Assembly: GCF_000271485.2 (NCBI RefSeq)
Contig: NZ_AKVN02000001.1
Location: 3,931,501 to 3,995,500, forward strand
Direction: 5' to 3'
Source of the DNA: Pelosinus fermentans DSM 17108
GTDB lineage: Bacteria > Bacillota > Negativicutes > DSM-13327
DNA length: 64,000 nucleotides
A model generated the notes under the pieces. It was given only the letters and a program-made list of their open reading frames with translations, made no database searches and was not told where the DNA came from. The translations under genes and the position numbers were made by a program. Below are positions 7,612 to 15,866 of this stretch, piece by piece. Each line of letters begins with the position of its first letter. Positions within the stretch are counted from its first letter, which is position 1.

Positions 7612-8571
7612 ATGGCAATTACATTGGAAGACAGAGTATTTTACGGCAATAATATCACGATGTTTAAAAAAAATGAGGATTGTACCATATATAACATGAA
7701 AGATATCAACGGAGAAGGCACCATGACCTGCTACAAGGTGTTCCCCGGCATCGATCTGCTGTACAATGATTTTCACGTTCCGAGCTGCTTTTCAGAGTTT
7801 CGGCCAAAAGTAGACATGCTGGGAATCGACCATTGCCGGGAAGGGCGCATTGAATGGGAATTCCAGGATGGCTCATATATGTACTTGGAAGAAGGAGACC
7901 TGCAGATCAATGCGAAAGATAACCATGCCCTTGGCTTCGGATTTCCGCTCAGCCATTATCATGGTATTACGGTTGCAATATATATCGATGAAGCATTAAA
8001 AACGCTACCTACTCTCTTTGACGGGTTTTCTGTTGATTTGCAAGCCTTACGGGAAAAATTCTGTGCCGGCAAAAGACCATTTATCATGCGCGCCGAGGAC
8101 TCTATTCAGCATATTTTTTCTGAGCTCTATACTGTACCTGACAAGATTAGGAAAAATTATTTTAAGATTAAGGTGTTGGAGTTACTGTTGTTTTTAAGCG
8201 TGCTTGATGTCCCCATAAATAGCAAAGAACGACCATATTTTCCCCAAAAGCAGGTTAAAACAGTAAAAGCAATTATGAAATACATCAGTGGAAATATCGA
8301 CAGGCACTTCACTCTGAACGAATTATCTGCTAAGTTTGATATACCACTCACCTCGTTGAAGCTTTGTTTCAAAGGTGTCTATGGTACATCCATCAATGCC
8401 TATATGCGTTCTTATCGTATGCATGCGGCAGCATTAATGCTGCGCCAAAGCAATGAAAACGTGGCAGTTATCGCCGGAAAGGTGGGTTATGATAATTCCA
8501 GCAAATTCGCGGCAGCTTTCAAGACAGTGATGGGCATGTCTCCACTGGAACATCGAAAATCTTCTGTCTAA
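7612..8571 (+). CDS. AraC-family regulator of the iron/siderophore transport genes
   Basis: A 319-residue protein with a C-terminal double helix-turn-helix (about residues 215-316: FTLNELSAKFDIPLTSLKLCFKGVYG and VAVIAGKVGYDNSSKFAAAFKTVMGMSP), the AraC signature. The N-terminal 200 residues form a sensor domain of the kind found in YbtA/PchR-like activators. A GGGAGATG-type ribosome binding site precedes the ATG. It is followed by a strong terminator and then the YbtPQ-like transporter pair, so it likely activates those genes and perhaps the assembly line when the ferric product is present. The ligand is inferred from context. Confidence 0.85.
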   Translation: MAITLEDRVFYGNNITMFKKNEDCTIYNMKDINGEGTMTCYKVFPGIDLLYNDFHVPSCFSEFRPKVDMLGIDHCREGRIEWEFQDGSYMYLEEGDLQINAKDNHALGFGFPLSHYHGITVAIYIDEALKTLPTLFDGFSVDLQALREKFCAGKRPFIMRAEDSIQHIFSELYTVPDKIRKNYFKIKVLELLLFLSVLDVPINSKERPYFPQKQVKTVKAIMKYISGNIDRHFTLNELSAKFDIPLTSLKLCFKGVYGTSINAYMRSYRMHAAALMLRQSNENVAVIAGKVGYDNSSKFAAAFKTVMGMSPLEHRKSSV

Positions 8572-8620
8572 ATGGAGCAAAAAGAGTTATTGCGGAGTAG
8601 ATGGCGGCAATAAAAACAAA

Positions 8621-8670
8621 TATAATACGGGTTGGTTAGTGATATCTAACCAACCCGTATTATATTTTTA
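8621..8670 (+). terminator. Terminator after the AraC gene
   Basis: TATAATACGGGTTGGTTAG pairs perfectly with its complement ending at 8664 across a 6-nt loop, followed by TTTTT. Read-through or a promoter just downstream must serve the ABC genes. Confidence 0.9.
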
Positions 8671-8750
8671 TAAGACAAACGTCTTAAAAAAATATTTTCT
8701 ATAGAGGAAACGGTCTTTAAAACCAAAAAATCTCGAAGAGGTGAGCTAAA

Positions 8751-10550
8751 ATGAAAGAAAAAAACTGGCTGGGAACCGTTTTGTCCTTTGCCACGGAGTG
8801 CAGGCTGAAGATGATCTTTTCGGTAATATGCGCCATTATCAGTGTCGCAGGCGGTATTGTGCCGTATATTGGCGTATATCAAATCATTGTTTTGTTTTTT
8901 GACGGAAAACAGACGGTAAACGGCATCTTATTCTGGGCGGCAATATGTCTGGGCGGTTATATCGTAAAGTTCGTTTTTTATGCCATATCCACAATGTTAG
9001 CGCATTTTTCCGCATACAGCATCTTAGAGAATATGCGGCTGAAGATTGCCGACAGATTAATGAAAGCTCCGCTGGGCACCGTGCTGAACCAGACAGTGGG
9101 AAAGCTGAAAAATGTGATTGTAGACCGGGTGGAAACCATCGAGGTGCCGCTGGCCCATCTGATTCCAGAAGGGATTTCCAACCTGCTTTTGCCCATCTGC
9201 GTATTTGTTTATCTCATGATGATTGATTGGCGCATGGCACTTGCAGCAATCGTTACGGTGCCGGTCGCAATTGCGGCCTATGCAATTATGATGAAAACGT
9301 TTAACAAACAGTATGCTGATTATATAGAATCCAACAACTATGTGAACAGCGTGATTGTCGAATATGTAGAGGGAATTGAAGTCATCAAGGCCTTTAACCA
9401 GTCTACCTCATCTTATGAAAAGTTCGAAAAAGCCGTAGAGTCTTTTAAAGAGTATACACTCAATTGGTTTAAAAGCACCTGGAAGCTCATGAACTTTGGC
9501 GGATCAGTGCTGCCGTCAACCTTGGTGGGCACGGTGCCGCTTGGTATGTATCTGTATCTGAATGGGTCCCTAAGTCCGGCGGAGCTTACGATGTGTCTGA
9601 TATTATCTTTGGGCATTGTAGCACCGTTAACCAGCTTCACGGTATTTGTAAATGATGCCAAAGCGATAGAATACGCAGTGAAAGATGCCGATGAATTTTT
9701 AAACCTGAAGGAGCTTGAAAACGCGCATGAGCCGGTAGAGCTTAATCAATATGATATTGAGCTTCATAATGTGTCCTTTTCCTATGACGCGGATAAAGCT
9801 TCCCATGCGGGTAATATAGAAAACAACGTGCTCCATGACATTAATCTAAAGCTCCCGCAGGGGACTTTTACGGCACTGGTCGGCCCTTCCGGAGGGGGAA
9901 AGTCAACCGTTGCGAGGCTGATTGCACGTTTTTGGGATGTCGGGAGCGGAACAATCAGCATAGGCGGTGTTACTATCAAAAAGCTGCCCCTGACACAACT
10001 TGCCGACACGGTGAGCTTTGTCACTCAGGATAATTTCCTGTTTAACTGCTCGCTGCGGGAAAATATCCGCCTTGGTAATCCCCAGGCCTCCGATCAAGAA
10101 GTAATCGCAGCAGCGAAAGCAGCTTGTTGCGATGGATTTATCGGTAATCTGGATAACGGGTATGATACCACTGCCGGCGAGGCCGGAGGAAAATTATCAG
10201 GAGGAGAAAAGCAACGCATTGCCATTGCCAGAGCCATCTTAAAAAATGCGCCGGTTGTTATCCTGGATGAGGCAACAGCGTTTACCGATCCGGAAAATGA
10301 AGATAAACTACAACAATCCATTGCCGCCCTTACCAAAGGAAAGACCTTGCTGGTGATTGCCCACAGGCTCTCAACCATAAAAAAAGCAGACCAAATTGTC
10401 GTTCTGGAAAAAGGGTGTATTGCCCAGACAGGTTCGCATGAAGCGCTCCTTGAGGGCTGCAAACTTTATAAAGATATGTGGGAGGCTCATATCGGTGCAA
10501 AAAACTGGGCAGCTAACAATGAAAAAGAAGAGGTGAAGAGATATGCTTAG
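8751..10550 (+). CDS. ABC transporter half, YbtP/IrtA-like
   Basis: A 599-residue fused permease-ATPase of the type IV (exporter-fold) class. The first 320 residues form a six-helix membrane domain. The nucleotide-binding domain has Walker A GPSGGGKST (about residue 378), signature LSGGEKQR and Walker B VVILDEATAFTD with the catalytic Glu. In Yersinia (YbtPQ) and mycobacteria (IrtAB) such heterodimers import ferric siderophores despite their exporter fold; no SIP reductase domain is present. AGAGGTGAG precedes the start. It overlaps its partner gene by 8 bp, so the two form one transporter. An export role for the product is an alternative. Confidence 0.88.
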   Translation: MKEKNWLGTVLSFATECRLKMIFSVICAIISVAGGIVPYIGVYQIIVLFFDGKQTVNGILFWAAICLGGYIVKFVFYAISTMLAHFSAYSILENMRLKIADRLMKAPLGTVLNQTVGKLKNVIVDRVETIEVPLAHLIPEGISNLLLPICVFVYLMMIDWRMALAAIVTVPVAIAAYAIMMKTFNKQYADYIESNNYVNSVIVEYVEGIEVIKAFNQSTSSYEKFEKAVESFKEYTLNWFKSTWKLMNFGGSVLPSTLVGTVPLGMYLYLNGSLSPAELTMCLILSLGIVAPLTSFTVFVNDAKAIEYAVKDADEFLNLKELENAHEPVELNQYDIELHNVSFSYDADKASHAGNIENNVLHDINLKLPQGTFTALVGPSGGGKSTVARLIARFWDVGSGTISIGGVTIKKLPLTQLADTVSFVTQDNFLFNCSLRENIRLGNPQASDQEVIAAAKAACCDGFIGNLDNGYDTTAGEAGGKLSGGEKQRIAIARAILKNAPVVILDEATAFTDPENEDKLQQSIAALTKGKTLLVIAHRLSTIKKADQIVVLEKGCIAQTGSHEALLEGCKLYKDMWEAHIGAKNWAANNEKEEVKRYA

Positions 10551-12288
10551 ATCAATAGCACGAATCATTAAGTGGTCCGGTCAGCGCAAAAAACGCCTGT
10601 ACCTCGGTTTTCTATATTCCTTCCTTAATGCGATGTTTACAGCGATGCCGATTATGGGCGCCGCATACGGACTGAATCTCATCATCGAAGACATGAACGG
10701 CCGCACCACGCTGACAATGGACTGGGTATTCTATATGTTAGGCTTTATGATCTTTACGATAGCAGGCAGATTTTTATTTGCTTATCTGCGTGCTTCCGCG
10801 CAGGAGAGTATCGGCTATGAAGTAACAGCGGAACAAAGAATCGTGATTGGCACCATCTTAAAACGGGTTTCACTAGGTTTCTTCAGTAAAAAAAGTGCCG
10901 GAGAGATCGCCGCGGCCGTAACAACAGATTTGTCATTTATTGAGATGTTCGGAATGAAGATGATCGATGTTGTCATAAATGGCTATATCAGCGCATTAAC
11001 AATGGTGCTTTGTCTGGCTTTTTATAATGTGTGGGTTGCGCTGATCGCGGTGGCAGGTATACTGCTGTCTGCCGTGTTCTTAAAATTGCTGGGTAACAAG
11101 AGCAACGAGAATGCACCGCTGCATCAAAGGGCAAAGGATAGTATGGTTGCCGCTACAATTGAGTATGTCAGAGGAATGCCTGTGGTTAAGTCGTTTAAGC
11201 AGGATGGCGTTGCCAAAGAAGGCGTTAGCAAGGCTTATCGGATGAGTAAGGATATTAATGTCAAAACTGAAAAGAATTATGTTCCATACAACTGCCTCCA
11301 TTTATTTGCGCTTAAAGCAGCATCAGTCGGAATCGTTCTTGCCTCGGCACTACTGGCGGCCAATGGAGCTATGGATATCCCGACCATGCTGATGATGGCA
11401 ATCTTCTCCTTCATCATTTTTGGGCATGTAGAGCAGCTAAATAACGCAGCTCATGTATTGAAAATCATTGATGCCACATTAGACAAATTAGCCGGCATAG
11501 AAAATGCGGAATTTATTGATAAAGACAGTAAGGATGTGGAATTATCCGCATATGATATTCAGTTTCAGGATGTCACCTTTGCCTATGAAAAACGGACTGT
11601 ATTAAAGAATGTCTCATTCACCATCCCGGAGAATACGACTACAGCAATTATTGGCCCCTCGGGAAGCGGCAAATCAACAATATGCAGTTTGATTGCCCGC
11701 TTCTATGATGCTGATAAAGGAAGTGTATCCGTAGGCGGTGTCGATGTAAAAGCGATGACGTGTGACAGCCTGCTTAAAAATATCAGTATGGTATTTCAAA
11801 AAGTATATTTGTTTCATGATACAGTGTTGAATAATATCCGGTTCGGAAAACCCGAGGCTACCTTTGAAGAAGTTGTCGAGACAACAAAGAAAGCCTGCTG
11901 CCACGACTTCATTATGAATCTGCCTAATGGTTATGAAACAGTAATCGGCGATGGTGGTTCCACGCTTTCCGGAGGGGAAAAGCAGCGCATCTCTATCGCC
12001 AGGGCCATGCTGAAAAATGCGCCAGTTGTTATCCTGGATGAGGCCACCGCCAGCGTTGATCCGGAAAACGAGCATACCATTCAAAAAGCGATCAGTGCTT
12101 TGGTACATGGGAAAACGATGATCATCATTGCCCACCGGCTGGCCACTATCCAGAACGCTGATCAGATACTGGTAGTCGATGATGGCTGCATTGCGCAGCG
12201 AGGAACCCATGAAAACCTCATAAAACAGGATGGCGTGTATAAGAGATTCTTATCTATACGAAAAACAGCGGAAGGCTGGAGCATTTGA
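10543..12288 (+). CDS. ABC transporter half, YbtQ/IrtB-like
   Basis: A 581-residue fused permease-ATPase, partner of the preceding protein. Six-helix domain in residues 1-310; ATPase motifs GPSGSGKST, LSGGEKQRISIARAML and VVILDEATASVDPEN are complete, so both nucleotide sites of the heterodimer look competent. Start overlaps the upstream gene by 8 bp with AGAGGTGAAG as ribosome binding site, indicating coupled translation. It ends at a strong terminator, so the two genes form a unit under control of the upstream AraC regulator. Ferric-siderophore uptake is inferred from the YbtPQ precedent and the biosynthetic genes nearby. Confidence 0.88.
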   Translation: MLRSIARIIKWSGQRKKRLYLGFLYSFLNAMFTAMPIMGAAYGLNLIIEDMNGRTTLTMDWVFYMLGFMIFTIAGRFLFAYLRASAQESIGYEVTAEQRIVIGTILKRVSLGFFSKKSAGEIAAAVTTDLSFIEMFGMKMIDVVINGYISALTMVLCLAFYNVWVALIAVAGILLSAVFLKLLGNKSNENAPLHQRAKDSMVAATIEYVRGMPVVKSFKQDGVAKEGVSKAYRMSKDINVKTEKNYVPYNCLHLFALKAASVGIVLASALLAANGAMDIPTMLMMAIFSFIIFGHVEQLNNAAHVLKIIDATLDKLAGIENAEFIDKDSKDVELSAYDIQFQDVTFAYEKRTVLKNVSFTIPENTTTAIIGPSGSGKSTICSLIARFYDADKGSVSVGGVDVKAMTCDSLLKNISMVFQKVYLFHDTVLNNIRFGKPEATFEEVVETTKKACCHDFIMNLPNGYETVIGDGGSTLSGGEKQRISIARAMLKNAPVVILDEATASVDPENEHTIQKAISALVHGKTMIIIAHRLATIQNADQILVVDDGCIAQRGTHENLIKQDGVYKRFLSIRKTAEGWSI

Positions 12289-12319
12289 GAATATCCAGGC
12301 CGATTGTGTCCCTCTTCCC

Positions 12320-12374
12320 ATAAATAAAGTGGCCGTATTGAAACGTAAAGTTTCAGTACGGTCACTTTATTTAT
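12320..12374 (+). terminator. Terminator of the ABC transporter unit
   Basis: A 25-bp stem starting ATAAATAAAGTG and ending CACTTTATTTAT with two mismatches and a 5-nt loop (12320-12374). The stem base is AT-rich and could work in both directions. Confidence 0.75.
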
Positions 12375-12390
12375 GGCAATGCCAGTCACA

Positions 12391-12427
12391 GCAGCCGGTT
12401 TGCCTTTATCAATAAAAAGGAAGAATG
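12391..12427 (-). pseudogene. Fragment duplicated from the MATE gene
   Basis: The sequence GCCGGTTTGCCTTTATCAAT with its flanks (37 bp) repeats part of the adjacent MATE gene (about 12679-12715) with a few mismatches. It lies between the ABC terminator and the MATE stop codon, has no frame of its own, and reads as debris of a partial duplication or gene conversion. Confidence 0.55.
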
Positions 12428-12482
12428 GGTGGTTATTATTTATGAAGTTTCGGTCGGTGATTAAATCCTTACTTTGCTGTCA

Positions 12483-13871
12483 CTAAGCACTTAAAGTGGT
12501 TGGTTGATCTTTTGTTCTAAGTCTCGTAAATTCTCTTTTCACCATGATCGAGGTCCATAACACAATAACTGCATCTATCGCCAGTGATCCCCAATAAATG
12601 CCGGAAACGCCGATCTTTTGCGGTAAAATCAACATGACCGGTATGTAGAAAATCAGTTGTCTGGTAATACCGATCATGGCGGCCGGTTTGCCTTTATCAA
12701 TAGAAGGGAAGAATGTCATGGCCATAAAAACTGCTGACAATAATGGGATAACCGCCATATAAATCCAGAAATACATCAGCTGAGTTCCGGTAAATAATTG
12801 GTCAGGCAGCATCAGACCCAAAACAAATTCAGGAGCAACCATGGAAATAATCCAGAAAGGCACCGTCAATAACACGGAAGCAACAGTAAATATCTTATAG
12901 GAACTGATGACACGCTCATATTGCCCAGCACCATAGTTTATGCCGACGACCGGCTGCATCGCCCGCATTAAACCAATGATTGGCATAAGCAAAAAAGTGA
13001 ATACCCGGTAGACCACTCCATAAAAGGCAATATCAGACACCGTACCATATTTGGCAAGTACATTAAACACAACCACCCCTTGCACCAGAGTCATCACAAT
13101 CATAATAAGTGTAGACGCTCCCAGACTAAGAATGGATTTTATCAAGGATGCATCCCGACACAGGGAAAAAGTCTTTGTTTTAAATGAAGCAAAACCCTGA
13201 CTAAAATAAATCCAGCCAAGCAATGTGTAAATCAACATGCCAATGTTCGTGGCCCACGCAGAACCCTCTACGCCTAAATCAAGGACCACAACAAACAGAT
13301 AGTTTGCCAAAACATCCGCAATCAGACCGATGCCCATCATAACTGCTGCCGACTTCATTTTTCCCTCGGCTCTGACAATCATATTGGCCGCCAGGCCATA
13401 GATCCAGAAAAATGCACCCATGACTGTAATTCTAAAATAGATATCGCCCAGCAGTAACACTTCGCCTGCTCCGCCCATCATCTTTACTAATTGCATGGAA
13501 AAAGCCAGCCCTAATACCATATACACAACAGTTACAATCAGCGAAAGAACGTTGACATTGCCCAGCAGCCGTTCCTGGATATTTTTGTCCTGACGGCCAA
13601 TAGCAATACTTAATACGGCACCGGCGCCAACGCCGATCAGCGAACCCAGGCCTATGCTGATTTGTGTTAAAGGATAGGCCAAGGAAACTCCCGCTAAAGC
13701 GGTCTCGCCTACGAAACGGCCGACAAAAACAGCAGAAATGACGGTGTTTAAGCCATAGAGAACCATGGCAATGATAGCGGGCCATGATAGTTCAGCCATA
13801 ACCTTCCATAGATTCTCATTTAAAATAAAGTGCCTTTGCTTTTCTTTTTCATCTACGATTGTCTGACTCAA
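12483..13871 (-). CDS. MATE-family multidrug/metabolite efflux transporter
   Basis: A 462-residue protein with about 12 hydrophobic segments and the two-fold repeat expected of MATE (NorM/DinF) antiporters; PAIIAMVLYGLNTVISAVFVG at the first helices is typical. The start is TTG at 13871 with AGGAGG 8 nt upstream. It couples Na+ or H+ entry to efflux. Inside a metallophore island it is a candidate exporter for the product, a role such pumps play in several NRPS clusters, but this is inference. It converges on the ABC unit. Confidence 0.85.
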   Translation of the reverse strand: MSQTIVDEKEKQRHFILNENLWKVMAELSWPAIIAMVLYGLNTVISAVFVGRFVGETALAGVSLAYPLTQISIGLGSLIGVGAGAVLSIAIGRQDKNIQERLLGNVNVLSLIVTVVYMVLGLAFSMQLVKMMGGAGEVLLLGDIYFRITVMGAFFWIYGLAANMIVRAEGKMKSAAVMMGIGLIADVLANYLFVVVLDLGVEGSAWATNIGMLIYTLLGWIYFSQGFASFKTKTFSLCRDASLIKSILSLGASTLIMIVMTLVQGVVVFNVLAKYGTVSDIAFYGVVYRVFTFLLMPIIGLMRAMQPVVGINYGAGQYERVISSYKIFTVASVLLTVPFWIISMVAPEFVLGLMLPDQLFTGTQLMYFWIYMAVIPLLSAVFMAMTFFPSIDKGKPAAMIGITRQLIFYIPVMLILPQKIGVSGIYWGSLAIDAVIVLWTSIMVKREFTRLRTKDQPTTLSA

Positions 13872-13949
13872 ATAAAAAACCTCCTAACTCTTCACCATAG
13901 TTTTTTTATATTGTTGCCAATGACGGTTGACGATCCGACGCGTCCAGCA

Positions 13950-14162
13950 TTACACTCTGTCTGCGCCCAGACGCCTACTGTAAGATGTTCCCCGTCTTTC
14001 CTGCCCCGCCCTGGACAGCGTTAGATCGGGCTGTTGCGCCTTGTACCAGGCAGCGTACATTGCCGGCAGCACCAGCAGCGTCAATACGGTGGCACCGAAC
14101 AGCCCGCCAGCTATTGCTACCGCCATCGGTCCCCAGAACACATTCGACATAAGGGGCACCAT
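13950..14162 (-). pseudogene. C-terminal fragment of an RND (AcrB/HAE1-type) efflux pump
   Basis: The 70-codon frame reads SNVFWGPMAVAIAGGLFGATV and then LTLLVLPAMYAAWYK, the last two transmembrane segments of RND transporters, which normally exceed 1000 residues. No upstream part is present: the preceding bases are non-coding and much more AT-rich. The fragment is clearly GC-rich compared with its surroundings. It appears to be a leftover from a deleted or rearranged pump gene and marks a recombination scar next to the biosynthetic operon. Confidence 0.75.
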
Positions 14163-14240
14163 GGCGCAAACCGTGTTTCTTATAGTTTTTTCATATGTTT
14201 AGATAGTCTTACACAATATTGGCATCAACCGTTTTCTCCC

Positions 14241-14855
14241 TTATATTCTTTCCTCTACACCAATCAAATCCCTCTCACTCTGTTCTTGCTGAATGTTGAT
14301 TCTGCGATAATGCGTCATGGGAAGGGGAAGATCGGTCCTTCTCTCGCATACTTTTATAATGCGCGGCGGTGAACCAACCACCGTGCAGTCACACGGCACA
14401 TCCCGGTTTACAATGACCGTCTTGGCACCGATTTTACTTCTGCTGCCTACGGTTACCGGTCCCATGATGCTGGCTCCGTGACCGATATAAACACCATCCC
14501 CGATGGTCGGATGCCTTTTTCCCTTCTCTTTTCCTGTCCCCCCCAGCGTAACGCCGTGGAAAAGAGTACAATTCCTGCCAATCTCCACTGTTTCACCGAT
14601 CACCACGCCACTACCATGATCACAGAAAAAACCCGGCTTAATTTTAGCCCCCGGATGAATTTCAATCCCGGTCAAAAAACGTAGTATTTGAGAAAAGAAG
14701 CGGGGTAGAAACGGTATTCCCATACGGTAAAGCGGCCATATCAAATATCGATGAGTGATCATCGCATGAAAGGATGGATACAGTAAAAACTCCACATTTT
14801 TGCAAGCCGGATCATTCCGATAAATGGCTTTAATATCCTCAAACAAAGCAAACAT
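14241..14855 (-). CDS. cysE: Serine O-acetyltransferase (EpsC/CysE type)
   Basis: A 204-residue left-handed beta-helix acetyltransferase. IEIHPGAKI, FFCDHGSGVVIGETVEIG and HGVTLGGTGKEKGKRHPTIGD are the serine acetyltransferase hexapeptide-repeat motifs with the catalytic His-Asp. It makes O-acetylserine from serine and acetyl-CoA, the committed step to cysteine. The length is that of the short Firmicute form lacking the full enterobacterial N-terminal domain. GGTGGGAG precedes the start. It lies downstream of an assembly line with three predicted cysteine-activating modules, which suggests dedicated cysteine supply; no cysK is adjacent. Confidence 0.9.
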   Translation of the reverse strand: MFALFEDIKAIYRNDPACKNVEFLLYPSFHAMITHRYLIWPLYRMGIPFLPRFFSQILRFLTGIEIHPGAKIKPGFFCDHGSGVVIGETVEIGRNCTLFHGVTLGGTGKEKGKRHPTIGDGVYIGHGASIMGPVTVGSRSKIGAKTVIVNRDVPCDCTVVGSPPRIIKVCERRTDLPLPMTHYRRINIQQEQSERDLIGVEERI

Positions 14856-14911
14856 TTCGCTCTCCCACCTTTATTTATGCAAGTAATCTCTCGCTGTCAT
14901 GAATATGGTAC

Positions 14912-14974
14912 TTAATGTCGATTAAAACGGGTATTGTTGTAGTAATGATAAAAACCAACAAACTCTTTTAACAC
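14912..14974 (-). pseudogene. Possible transposase C-terminal remnant
   Basis: In one minus-strand frame, ending at a stop at 14912-14914, the translation reads LKEFVGFYHYYNNTRFNRH. This resembles the YIxxYNNxRxH motif near the C-terminus of IS3-type DDE transposases. No inverted repeats or further transposase sequence is evident. The rest of 14856-15098 holds no other recognisable gene. Confidence 0.25.
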
Positions 14975-15098
14975 CTCCCTTTCATAACAACTCCTGGAGA
15001 CAGTCGAGCATGAATCAAATCTAAAATAATTAACACCATTACAAGGTAAGTGGAATGACGTAAAAACATCTGCCATGCCATAGAATGTTATCGTTCGC

Positions 15099-15866
15099 TC
15101 AGGCTTCCCTCACGTTATAATCAGCCTGCGAAACTGCCCTGATCAGTTCTGAGAGGTACTCTTCGCCCAAATTCTGCACAAAGAAATGATTGCCGTCGAA
15201 TTCTTTGATTGCAAATGCCCCATCCGTTACTTGCTGCCAATGCTGCATGACGGCTGCGTTGGCTTCGTGATCGTGCTTTCCCGCATGAGCAATGATCGGA
15301 ATGCTGAGTTTTTGGCCCTGGTAATTGTAACTTTCGTGAAGCTTGTAATCGCTTCTGATCATTGGCAGTAAAAACTGAATAATTTCCCTGTTCTCCAGAA
15401 TTTCCCGGGGAGTTCCGTTCAGTCTCTTCAATTCCCATATAAGAGTCTCATCGCTCATATGACTTTTGAACAACGACAGATCGGGGCGATGGGGCGCATG
15501 ACGTCCGGCGACAATAAGCTTTTCAGGCTGAACCCCGTATTTTCCCTGAAGCTGATAGGCTGCTTCAAAGGCGATCATTGCTCCCATGCTGTGTCCGAAA
15601 AAATAAAAGGGACGGTTGTCGATTACAGTTATCAAACTGGAAATCATTTGTTCAATTAAGCAGTCAAAATTCTCCAGACATGATTCGGATATTCGTGCCC
15701 CTCTGCCCGGAAGCTCTACGGGGATAAATTCAACCGGCAGGCGGGATACCGCCCAATGTTTGAATATGGAGGAACTGCCGCCGGCATAGTGAAAGCAGAA
15801 AACCCTGTTTGTTTTTTTGATATCCCGGTTACGAGCAAAGGGAAACCAGTTGTTTGTAATTTTCAT
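15099..15866 (-). CDS. Type II thioesterase of the assembly line (YbtT/PchC-like)
   Basis: A 255-residue alpha/beta hydrolase. FCFHYAGGSSSIFKHW near residue 25, the nucleophile elbow GHSMGA (Ser near 93) and the late GNHFFV histidine are typical of editing thioesterases that remove stalled or wrong acyl groups from carrier proteins. It begins inside the last codons of the 2880-residue PKS-NRPS (4-bp overlap) with GAGGAG 9 nt upstream, and is the last gene of the operon. Its length and position match YbtT and PchC in the yersiniabactin and pyochelin clusters. Confidence 0.9.
   Translation of the reverse strand: MKITNNWFPFARNRDIKKTNRVFCFHYAGGSSSIFKHWAVSRLPVEFIPVELPGRGARISESCLENFDCLIEQMISSLITVIDNRPFYFFGHSMGAMIAFEAAYQLQGKYGVQPEKLIVAGRHAPHRPDLSLFKSHMSDETLIWELKRLNGTPREILENREIIQFLLPMIRSDYKLHESYNYQGQKLSIPIIAHAGKHDHEANAAVMQHWQQVTDGAFAIKEFDGNHFFVQNLGEEYLSELIRAVSQADYNVREA

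Noticed and set aside
14856-15098. T-box or other riboswitch before cysE
   Set aside because: No AGGGTGGNACCGCG box or specifier stem is visible; only a possible transposase remnant was found.
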